Positions 31,652 to 39,134 of a stretch of DNA of 64,000 bases are shown in pieces. Origin of the DNA: SYFT01 sp964471115. Its GTDB lineage: Bacteria > Acidobacteriota > Vicinamibacteria > Vicinamibacterales > SCN-69-37. The stretch is taken from assembly GCA_964471115.1 (NCBI GenBank), contig CAYYFE010000008.1, positions 1 through 64,000 of the forward strand, in the 5' to 3' direction. The notes under the pieces were generated by a model. That model made no database searches. It worked only from the letters and a program-made list of their open reading frames with translations, and had not been told where the DNA came from. Every line of letters begins with the position of its first letter. Position 1 is the first letter of the stretch. The translations under genes were made by a program, and so were the position numbers.

Positions 31652-33220
31652 CTAATCGCCCTTGCCGTACCCTCCCCCGCCCGGCGTCTCCACGCGCAGC
31701 CGGTCGCCGGCGCGCAGTGACATCTGGGTCTTGCCCGGAAGCGCCTCTTCGCGGCCGTCCCGAATCAGCGTGTTCCGGCCCTTGCCGCCGGATCGGCCGC
31801 CCAGCACGCCGTACGGCGCGCCCACGCGGCGATCGGTCAGCAGCGTCACACTCATCTCCGTCAGCGCTTCGTACTCACGCACGAGCCCCTCACCACCCGG
31901 CGCCGCGCCCTTGCCGCCACTGCCCTGGCGCAGCGCGTATTGCCGGATACGCACGGGCAGGTAATGTTCAATCGCCTCAACCGGGGTATTGCGCGTGTTG
32001 CTCATGTGCGTGTGCACCCCGCTCAATCCGGCCATCCCCTTCCGCCCGCCCATGCCGCCGCCCATCGTCTCGTAGTAGGCGAACCGGCGGCCGGTGCCCG
32101 GGTGCGCGCCGCCGAGCGTGACGTTGTTCATCGTGCCCTGACTGGCTGCCGGCCATCGATCGGGCTGCGCGCGTCCCAGCGCGCCCAGCACGACATCCGT
32201 GATGCGCTGCGACGTTTCGACATTGCCGCCGGCCACGGCTGCCGGCTTCAACGCATTGACGATCGTGCCCTCCGGGGCAATCACCGTGATTGGACGCCCC
32301 ACGCCGGCGTTGTACAACACATCGTCCTGCACCAGACACCGGAAGGCGTACAGGCACGCCGACCAGGTGATCGCGAAGTTGGCATTCACCGAGCCGGTGA
32401 CCTGCGGGGCCGATCCGGTGAAGTCCACCGTCGCGCGATCGCGCGCAATCGTCAGCGTGGCGCGGATGGGCACGGGTCCGCTGCCGAACCCGTCATCATC
32501 AAGCGCATCGTCAAACCTGTACACGCCGTCGGGGATGCCCCTGATGGCGTGTCGCACGACCCGTTCGGTGTAGTCCTGCAGGGCGCCGGCGTAGTGCACC
32601 GCGGTGCGGCGGCCGTACCGGCGGACCATGTCGCGCAGTCGATCCTCGGCAACGCGATTGGCGGCAATCTGCGCCGCGATGTCGCCTTCGCGCTCATCCG
32701 GAGTGCGCACGTTGGCCAACAGCAGCGCGAGCACGTCGTTCACCATCGCGCCGCGCCGCACGAGTTTAATGGGCGGAATGATGAGGCCTTCCTGGAAGAT
32801 CTCGCGCGCCACGGGCATCGAGCCGGGGCTCATGCCCCCCACGTCGGAGTGGTGGGCCCGGTTGGCGACGTAAAACAGCGGCGCCTTCTCCTTTGGCAGG
32901 AACACCGGCGACACCAGCGTGATGTCGGGCAGGTGCGTGCCGCCCTGGAACGGATCGTTGAGCACCACGATGTCGCCGGGGTCCATGGGGACGGCGTCAA
33001 TGGCGGCCTTCACCGAGAGCGGCATCGCGCCGAGATGCACGGGCATGTGATCGCCCTGCGCGATGGTGTGGCCGTGCGCGTCGTACACCGCGCAGGAGTA
33101 GTCAAGCCGCTCCTTGATGTTGGGAGAGAATCCCGTGCGGCACAACGTGACGCCCATCTCCTCGGCAATCGAGAGGTAGAGGTTCTTGAAGACTTCGAAC
33201 TCGATGGGATTCGACTTCAT
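31652..33220 (-). CDS. Hydantoinase B/5-oxoprolinase family subunit
   Basis: A 522-residue HyuB-type protein, partner of HyuA, in ATP-dependent opening of cyclic amides such as hydantoins, 5-oxoproline or acetophenone-type carboxylation. The N-terminus NPIEFEVFKNLYLSIAEEMG and segments GDIVVLNDPFQGGTHLPDIT and FYVANRAHHSDVGGMSPGSMP are family signatures. The start codon overlaps the hyuA stop (ATGA), so the two subunits are made together. Context (MFS transporter downstream) suggests uptake and breakdown of one such compound. Confidence 0.92.
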   Translation of the reverse strand: MKSNPIEFEVFKNLYLSIAEEMGVTLCRTGFSPNIKERLDYSCAVYDAHGHTIAQGDHMPVHLGAMPLSVKAAIDAVPMDPGDIVVLNDPFQGGTHLPDITLVSPVFLPKEKAPLFYVANRAHHSDVGGMSPGSMPVAREIFQEGLIIPPIKLVRRGAMVNDVLALLLANVRTPDEREGDIAAQIAANRVAEDRLRDMVRRYGRRTAVHYAGALQDYTERVVRHAIRGIPDGVYRFDDALDDDGFGSGPVPIRATLTIARDRATVDFTGSAPQVTGSVNANFAITWSACLYAFRCLVQDDVLYNAGVGRPITVIAPEGTIVNALKPAAVAGGNVETSQRITDVVLGALGRAQPDRWPAASQGTMNNVTLGGAHPGTGRRFAYYETMGGGMGGRKGMAGLSGVHTHMSNTRNTPVEAIEHYLPVRIRQYALRQGSGGKGAAPGGEGLVREYEALTEMSVTLLTDRRVGAPYGVLGGRSGGKGRNTLIRDGREEALPGKTQMSLRAGDRLRVETPGGGGYGKGD

Positions 33221-35259
33221 CGCGCCTGCCTCGCGATCACGTTCCCGAACCGATCGAGCGTGAATCGCCAGCGTGGAGGAATCACCACCGTCGCTTCGGC
33301 GCCGGCGATCACGGCGGGGCCCGCGCCGGCGGCCCCGTACGAGAGATCGGGCCAGCGGTAATGCGCCACCTTCACGGCACGCCCCGCAAACCGGCCGGGC
33401 CGCACCTCGGCCTTGACCGGCCGGCCCGCGCGACGCGTGGTCACCGGCAGCTTCGGTTTGGCGGTGACGCCCGTGGCCGTGACGCGAACGTTGACGACTT
33501 CGGTGGGCCGCGCCGGATTCGAGTAGCCGTACGTGCGTCCGTGTTCGCGGTCGAAGGCAGCGCGGTATCCGGCCGTCAGCGGCAGCGTAATTTCAAACGA
33601 CTGGCCGATGTACCGCACGTCCAGGCTGGTCGTGATGACCTGTTTTGAGGGACCGAATCCTTCGGCGCGCAACGCCGCGCGGGCCTGTTCCACCAGCGGG
33701 GCGGCCAGCCGCACCAGGTCCGCCTGCGTCAGCGTCGCGCTTGGCCGCAGTACGCTGGCGGAAAAATCCTTCGTGACGTCGGCCATCAACATGCCCAGCG
33801 CCGACAATACGCCGGCATGCCGGGGCACGATCACGGTCGACATCTCGAGCTGCTCGGCGATTTCGCATGCGTGCATGCCGCCGGCGCCGCCAAAAGCCAG
33901 CAGCGCGAACTGACGGGGATCGTGGCCGCGTTCGACCGACACCACGCGAATCGCGCGCTCCATGTTCGCGTTGGCCACGCGGACGATGCCTTCGGCCAGT
34001 TGGGGCACCGTCAAGCCGGCCTTCCTGGCGAGACCCGCGGCGACGCGCTCGGTGCGGGGCCGGTCGATGGTCATGCGTCCGCCGAGGAAGAATTCCGGAT
34101 CGAGCCGGCCGAGCAGAAGGTTGGCGTCGGTGACCGTCAGCTCCTCGCCGACGCCGTAACAGACCGGGCCGGGCTGCGCCCCGGCGCTGCGAGGGCCCAC
34201 GCGAAGGGCGCCGCCTGTATCGAGATAGGCGATGGAACCGCCGCCGGCGCCAACCGTGTGAATGTCGATCACCGGCAGCCGCACCGGGAAGTCGCCGACA
34301 CGCGAGTCGGTCGTGCGGCCAATGGCGCGGTCGATGAGGCTGACATCGGTCGACGTGCCCCCCATGTCGAACGAAATCACGCGCGTGAACCCCGCGGCCT
34401 CGCCAACGGCCTTTGCGCCCACGACTCCGCCGGCCGGTCCCGACAGGACCGTGCGCACCGCCTGTTCGCGCGCCGCGCGTGCCGAGATGCCGCCACCGTT
34501 CGACTGCATGATGGTCAAGCAGTGCGAAGTGCGGAGTGCGGAGTGCGAAGTGCGCGGCGCGGAGTGCGAAGTGCGGAGTGCGGAGTGCGAGGTGCCCAGA
34601 GCCGTCTCGAGGTTGAGCAGATAGCGGCTCATCAGCGGCGTGACGTAGGCGTTGACGACGGTGGTGCTCCAGCGCTCGTATTCGCGGTACTCGGGCAGGA
34701 CCTCGTGCGAGGCGCACACGGTGAGTCCGGACTGCCGGAGCAGCGTGGCCACGTGCCGTTCGTGCGCGGGATTGACGTAGGCGTGCAGCAGGCAGACCGC
34801 CACCACCTCCACCCGCCGGTCGTGCAGCACGCGGGCCAGTCGATCCACCTCATCCTCGTTGACCGGCTCCAGCACGGCACCGGTGGCGTCAAGCCGTTCG
34901 TGCAGACCGAAGGTCAACGCGGCGTCTACCAGCGGGGGCCGGGGCGCAACGAACACGTTGTACAACTCGGGCCGGGTCTGGCGGCCAATCTTGAGCACGT
35001 CTTCGAACCCGTGCGTCGCAACCAGCGCGACCCGCGCCCCCTTTCGTTCGAGCACGGCATTGGTCGCCACCGTTGACCCGTGCACGACGTCCGGATCCTG
35101 ACGTCCCCCGGCGCCGGAGGCCCGCAAGTCCCCGAGGCCGTCAAGGATGGCCCGGGATGGGTCGTCAGGGGTGGACCGCTGCTTGTGCACCACGAGGCCC
35201 GTTGGGGTGAGCTGGACGAAGTCGGTGAAGGTGCCACCCGTGTCTATGCCGACGCGCAT
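33217..35259 (-). CDS. Hydantoinase A/5-oxoprolinase family subunit
   Basis: A 680-residue HyuA-type ATP-binding subunit. MRVGIDTGGTFTDFV is the phosphate-binding N-terminus, followed by HGSTVATNAVLERKGA, MQSNGGG, and FDMGGTSTDVSLI with the second ATP motif. Residues 222-247 (TSHSALR repeats) are the translated heptamer array, inserted in frame between NLETALG and LTIMQSNGG, in a loop. The longer open frame upstream only translates another tandem repeat, so ATG 35259 is used. Apart from the insert the protein looks complete. Confidence 0.92.
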   Translation of the reverse strand: MRVGIDTGGTFTDFVQLTPTGLVVHKQRSTPDDPSRAILDGLGDLRASGAGGRQDPDVVHGSTVATNAVLERKGARVALVATHGFEDVLKIGRQTRPELYNVFVAPRPPLVDAALTFGLHERLDATGAVLEPVNEDEVDRLARVLHDRRVEVVAVCLLHAYVNPAHERHVATLLRQSGLTVCASHEVLPEYREYERWSTTVVNAYVTPLMSRYLLNLETALGTSHSALRTSHSAPRTSHSALRTSHCLTIMQSNGGGISARAAREQAVRTVLSGPAGGVVGAKAVGEAAGFTRVISFDMGGTSTDVSLIDRAIGRTTDSRVGDFPVRLPVIDIHTVGAGGGSIAYLDTGGALRVGPRSAGAQPGPVCYGVGEELTVTDANLLLGRLDPEFFLGGRMTIDRPRTERVAAGLARKAGLTVPQLAEGIVRVANANMERAIRVVSVERGHDPRQFALLAFGGAGGMHACEIAEQLEMSTVIVPRHAGVLSALGMLMADVTKDFSASVLRPSATLTQADLVRLAAPLVEQARAALRAEGFGPSKQVITTSLDVRYIGQSFEITLPLTAGYRAAFDREHGRTYGYSNPARPTEVVNVRVTATGVTAKPKLPVTTRRAGRPVKAEVRPGRFAGRAVKVAHYRWPDLSYGAAGAGPAVIAGAEATVVIPPRWRFTLDRFGNVIARQAR
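34521..34597. repeat. Heptamer array (AGTGCGR)x11 inside the HyuA gene
   Basis: Eleven consecutive heptamers, mostly AGTGCGA and AGTGCGG, are read on the minus strand as TSHSALR-type 7-residue repeats. Three heptamers equal seven codons, so gain or loss of three units keeps the frame and other changes break it. Confidence 0.88.
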
Positions 35260-35279
35260 CGGGACAGATTCTAGTGCCA

Positions 35280-35319
35280 GGGTCCACAAGGTCCACAGGG
35301 TCCACAGGGGCCACAAGGA
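35280..35319. repeat. Nonamer array (GGTCCACAG-type) upstream of hyuA
   Basis: About four imperfect copies of a 9-base unit based on GGTCCACAG lie 20 bases upstream of the hyuA start, in its promoter region. The rest of 35320-35440 holds no recognisable gene. Confidence 0.7.
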
Positions 35320-35444
35320 CAAATGCGTAAGGCCAGCGACAGAATCCGCGGCGGTGGAAGGGTGCGGATGTCGCGCCGAGTCGGCCCAAGGACATCAGAA
35401 GGTCTCTGAAGCGGGACGGCACGAAGCTTGCTACTTAGGAGCGC

Positions 35445-35528
35445 GAATCACTTGATTCCGCGGCAAGCGCCGCGGAGAGCTGGGGAGCCTGGTGGTTCAC
35501 AAGGCCCGCGCAAGCGGGCCTTTTTTTT
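35445..35528 (+). ncRNA. Candidate structured RNA with intrinsic terminator
   Basis: Three hairpins lie in a row: GAATC/GATTC (35445-35458), CCGCGGC/GCCGCGG (35458-35475) and the terminator stem below. The gap from 35260 to 35574 has no protein gene, so the terminator must end a small RNA or a leader upstream of the permease gene that starts at 35575. I do not recognise a named riboswitch or RNA family. The 5' end is undefined. Confidence 0.35.
35501..35528 (+). terminator. Rho-independent terminator
   Basis: A perfect 9-base stem AAGGCCCGC/GCGGGCCTT with a GCAA (GNRA) tetraloop is followed by an 8-T run (35521-35528). It is the only textbook intrinsic terminator in the window and lies 46 bases before the permease start. 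Confidence 0.85.
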
Positions 35529-35574
35529 CGTCCCAACCCGCAACATCCCAGGCGGTTCTTCCGTCGGACGGCTC

Positions 35575-37917
35575 ATGCCACATCTGCTGCGCGGGCTCCG
35601 TTCGGGCGTCGTCCTGTTTCGCACATCCCCGCTGGCCACTGCCGCGGCCGTCGTCGCCCTGGCGCTGGGCCTGGGCTTCAGCACCACGATCTACAGCATC
35701 GTGCACGGCGCGACACGAAGCCTGCCCGTTCACGAGCCTGAACAGGTCGTGGCGGTGCAGCTGCGGCCCACCGGATCACCGGCCGGCAATCCGGGTGCGC
35801 GCGGGCTGGAACTGGCGCAGTGGCGCGAGGCCGCCGGCGGCCGCGCGGCGCTCGAGGCTTTCGAGACTCTGTCGGTGAACGTGAGCGATGCGGGCGACCA
35901 CAGCCCCATCCCGGAGCGCGTGGCGGCGGCTCGGATCACGTGGTCGACGTTTGAAGTGCTCGGCGTGCCACCACAAGCAGGCCGAGGCTTCGCGGCCACG
36001 GACGGCGACCCGGGCGCGCCACGGGCTGTGGTCATCTCCTCCGCGCTCTGGGATCGCCGCTACGGGCGGGATGACGTCATCGGCAAAGTCATCAGGCTCG
36101 ACGGTGTGCCCCACACGGTCGCCGGCATCATGCCGGAGCGCTTCGGCTTTCCAATTCGCACGGACGTCTGGGTGCCCATGGCCGAGCGCACCGCCAATCC
36201 GGCGATCGTACAGGTGTGGGGCCGGTTGGACGCCGGCACGAGCCGCGAGGCGCTGGCGTCGCTGCTGCAGGGATCGACCGATCGGACTCTGGCAGTGGAC
36301 GTGATCCCGTTCACCAACCTCGAGACCCCCCGAGAAGTCGTGGCGGCGCTGTACGTGCTGCTGCTGGCCGTCAGCGGCGTGTTGCTCATCGCGTGCGTCA
36401 ACGTCGCCAATCTCTTTCTCGCCAGGGCAGCGGCCCGGGCGCGCGATACGGCCGTGCGCCTGGCACTTGGCGCCTCACGCCGTGTCCTGCTGCTCGAACA
36501 GACGGGCGAAGCGCTGCTCCTGACCCTGCTCGCCCTGGGCGCCGGGGTCTGGCTCGCCGTGGCGGGAACGCAGCTGTTTGCCGGCGGCACGTCGCACATC
36601 ATCGAAGCCTACTGGGTGGAGTTTCGCGTCGATGGGGTCGTGCTGGCCTGGGCGTCGGCGCTGGCGCTGCTGGCGGCGGTGCTGGCCGCCGTCTTGCCGG
36701 CGGTCAGGGCGGCGCGGACCGATGTCATTCACACCCTGCGCGACGGCGCGGGCGCGACGCGCCGATCGGCAGGCCGCACCAGCCGTGTGCTCATGTCCGC
36801 GCAGGTGGCCCTGGCGTGCGCGTTGCTGGCCCTGACGCTGCTGCTCGGCCGCACCGCGCTTGCGGTGCAGGACACGGCGTGGCCGTTTGACGCCGACGCG
36901 GTCTGGTCCACCAACCTCTCGATTCCCCAGACCACGCTCGAGAACCCGGAGTCGCGCACACGGCTGCTGGATCGTCTGGACGATGAACTCCGATCGATGC
37001 CGGGCGCCCGAGGGGCGCTGGCGTCCGCGCTGCCGGGGCGCGGTTCGGGCCAGTGGACCTTCGGGCTCGACACCCCGCCGGACAGCAAGGAAACGACCGG
37101 CCTGACCTCACTCACGCTGGTGTCGCCCGACTACTTCGCCGTGTTGGGCGCCCGCGCCCTGCGCGGCCGGCTGCTGGACCACAGTGACCGCGCCGGCAGT
37201 CCGCTGGTGGTGGTCGTGAATGAGAGCTTCGTCCGCAGGCACTCGCCGAACCAGGACCCCATCGGCCGGCGCGTGGTGCTGGGTCAGCGCAGCCTCACGA
37301 TCGTGGGTGTCGTGCCCGACCTGGTGCCCAACGACCTGCAGGACCTTCATCAGGACGGCATCTACGGCGCCATCAGTCAGGGACGGCCGTTCGCGGTGCG
37401 AGTGGTGGCCGCGGGTGCGGTCTCTCCCCGTTCGCTGCAGGACCTGGTCACGCGCGTCGATCCCGACATTCCCCTGTACGAGACCTTCACGGTGCGCGAG
37501 GCGGCGCTGCGCGACAAGCAGATCCTGACGGTGTTGTCAGGTCTGTTCGCCCTGTTCGGCACCGGCGCCCTCACGATGACGGCCATTGGGCTGTACAGCG
37601 TGATGACGCTGCTGGTGGCCTTGCGGCGCCGTGAGTTTGGTGTGCGGCTGGCGCTGGGCGCGACGCGGCGCGACCTGCTGCTGATGGTCGCCCGTCAGGG
37701 CGGGCGTCAGGTGGCTGCCGGCCTCACGCTCGGGGTGCTGCTCGGTCTGGGAATGGCTACGGTCTTCTCGAGCGTCGTCGAGGCGGTGGCGGTGGACGCC
37801 ACCGGGCTGGTCGCGGGCATCATCGCCGCGATGGCCATGACGTCAGCCATTGCGCTCGCGGTTCCCACCTGGACCGCCAGCCGGGTGGATCCAATCACGG
37901 CGCTTCGCGCCGACTGA
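35575..37917 (+). CDS. Orphan MacB/FtsX-type ABC permease (acidobacterial duplicated-permease type)
   Basis: A 780-residue membrane protein with two MacB periplasmic-core/FtsX units. The first helix (SPLATAAAVVALALGLGFSTTIY) is followed by a periplasmic domain, three helices (LLLAVSGVLLIACVNVANLFLARAA), a second periplasmic domain and three C-terminal helices. No ATP-binding subunit is nearby, as is usual for acidobacterial ADOP permeases, whose partners are unknown. ATG 35575 is used, since the longer frame crosses an intrinsic terminator. It lacks the N-terminal extra domain seen in the permease at 57129. Confidence 0.88.
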   Translation: MPHLLRGLRSGVVLFRTSPLATAAAVVALALGLGFSTTIYSIVHGATRSLPVHEPEQVVAVQLRPTGSPAGNPGARGLELAQWREAAGGRAALEAFETLSVNVSDAGDHSPIPERVAAARITWSTFEVLGVPPQAGRGFAATDGDPGAPRAVVISSALWDRRYGRDDVIGKVIRLDGVPHTVAGIMPERFGFPIRTDVWVPMAERTANPAIVQVWGRLDAGTSREALASLLQGSTDRTLAVDVIPFTNLETPREVVAALYVLLLAVSGVLLIACVNVANLFLARAAARARDTAVRLALGASRRVLLLEQTGEALLLTLLALGAGVWLAVAGTQLFAGGTSHIIEAYWVEFRVDGVVLAWASALALLAAVLAAVLPAVRAARTDVIHTLRDGAGATRRSAGRTSRVLMSAQVALACALLALTLLLGRTALAVQDTAWPFDADAVWSTNLSIPQTTLENPESRTRLLDRLDDELRSMPGARGALASALPGRGSGQWTFGLDTPPDSKETTGLTSLTLVSPDYFAVLGARALRGRLLDHSDRAGSPLVVVVNESFVRRHSPNQDPIGRRVVLGQRSLTIVGVVPDLVPNDLQDLHQDGIYGAISQGRPFAVRVVAAGAVSPRSLQDLVTRVDPDIPLYETFTVREAALRDKQILTVLSGLFALFGTGALTMTAIGLYSVMTLLVALRRREFGVRLALGATRRDLLLMVARQGGRQVAAGLTLGVLLGLGMATVFSSVVEAVAVDATGLVAGIIAAMAMTSAIALAVPTWTASRVDPITALRAD

Positions 37918-37927
37918 TCGGACCCTG

Positions 37928-39058
37928 CTACCCGATCGCCCCTTCGGGGTACTGCAGGGCGAGGCGCAGTTCCTTGGCGAGCTGGTCGACGGTCGAGCCT
38001 GACCGCTTCCAGGCGCCGTCGGTTTCAAAGCGCAGGTCGCCGATGCGGCGGCCCCACGGCGCAATGATGCGGCCGATGGCGCGGAAGTCGGCGCGGTCGG
38101 CGCGCTGCTGGTCGAGGTGTTTGACGATGTCCGGGGCCACGCGAATGAAGGCGCGCAGGGCCGGCGCGGTGCGGATCGAGTACTTGCGGCCGTTCCAGGC
38201 CGCGGTGAACACCACGGCGACCTGCTTGAAGTAGTTGACGAAGAACCGCGTGGCTTCGTCGCGGAAGTCTTCGGCCTTGCGGCCCGTGCCGAACGCCTCG
38301 GACGCAAACAGCTTCTTCAGCTCCTGGGCCAGCGGCGCCTGGGCCACGCGGCCGTGTCCGACGCCCAGCAGTTTGATGTCGCCGTGCAGCGGCGAGTCTT
38401 CGCGCTCGCTGAGCGCGCGCACCACGTCGTGCGCCACGGCCAGATTTTCGTCGCGGTAGAGCTGGCGGCCCGAGAGCGACACCAGGTGCGACGCGTTCAA
38501 CCGCGTGTGTTTGGCGTTGATCGTGACGAACATCTGGACGACGTGATCTTCGGGCAGGCGGTCGAAGATGACCGCGGGCACGGTGAACGGCTCGTCGCCG
38601 AACTGGTCGATGCCGGCGTGCAGCGCCAGCAGGCGGTGCTGGCCGTCGATGGCGCGCAGGATGCCTTCGCGTTCAGGCACCTTGAGGATGCCGAGCGACG
38701 GTTCGCCCGCCATGGCCTCGAACTTGAGCGGCTCGTCGCAGGAAATGATGACCGCACCGGCAATCGACGGCAGGTCGCGCGCCTGGCGGCACTGCTCGTA
38801 ATACCCGACCAGTTCATCGATCTTCTTGCGGATGATCTGACGCTGGTAGGCCTTGTCAGTGGCCGCGATGCGCCGTTCGAGCAGGTCCCACCGGACTTTG
38901 CTCTGACGGGCGGCGCCGCGGACGCCGGTCTGGGGTCCGTGGTTCTCGTAGTCCAGAACCTCGAAACGGACGAGTTTGTCGATGTCCTTGGCGGTCAGGC
39001 TGGCCTGGTAGAACGTCACGCCAAACTGCTGCATCCGGAGGGCGGCAACACTGATCAT
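37928..39058 (-). CDS. DGQHR-domain protein (DndB-like)
   Basis: A 376-residue protein with the signature DGQHR in LRAIDGQHRLLAL near residue 150, preceded by ILKVPEREG and followed by FVTINAKHTRLNASHLVSLSG. DGQHR proteins include DndB, a regulator in DNA phosphorothioation, but the remaining dnd genes are absent, so it is an orphan. Roles in DNA modification or defence are possible but unproven. ATG 39058 begins MISVAALRMQQFGVTFYQAS. It ends 10 bases from the convergent permease gene. Confidence 0.82.
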   Translation of the reverse strand: MISVAALRMQQFGVTFYQASLTAKDIDKLVRFEVLDYENHGPQTGVRGAARQSKVRWDLLERRIAATDKAYQRQIIRKKIDELVGYYEQCRQARDLPSIAGAVIISCDEPLKFEAMAGEPSLGILKVPEREGILRAIDGQHRLLALHAGIDQFGDEPFTVPAVIFDRLPEDHVVQMFVTINAKHTRLNASHLVSLSGRQLYRDENLAVAHDVVRALSEREDSPLHGDIKLLGVGHGRVAQAPLAQELKKLFASEAFGTGRKAEDFRDEATRFFVNYFKQVAVVFTAAWNGRKYSIRTAPALRAFIRVAPDIVKHLDQQRADRADFRAIGRIIAPWGRRIGDLRFETDGAWKRSGSTVDQLAKELRLALQYPEGAIG

Positions 39059-39067
39059 GGAACCCGG

Positions 39068-39073
39068 ATTGTA
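39068..39073 (-). promoter_or_regulatory. Candidate -10 box for the DGQHR gene
   Basis: On the minus strand TACAAT lies 9 bases before the start codon, with TTGCGC 16 bases further upstream as a partial -35. Predicted leader is 2-3 bases. The divergent peptidase gene begins 76 bases away. Confidence 0.45.
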
Positions 39074-39134
39074 TCGTGGTAGTCTTTCGGCGCAAACCGC
39101 TGTTTTTCCGCCAGTTTTCAAGGAGTCGAGAGCA

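Noticed and set aside
35400..35530. tRNA or a named riboswitch
   Set aside because: No acceptor/T-arm consensus and no riboswitch core that I recognise; only generic hairpins plus a terminator can be supported.
35428..35574. N-terminal extension of the permease at 35575
   Set aside because: The extra codons cross the intrinsic terminator and have no similarity to permease N-termini.
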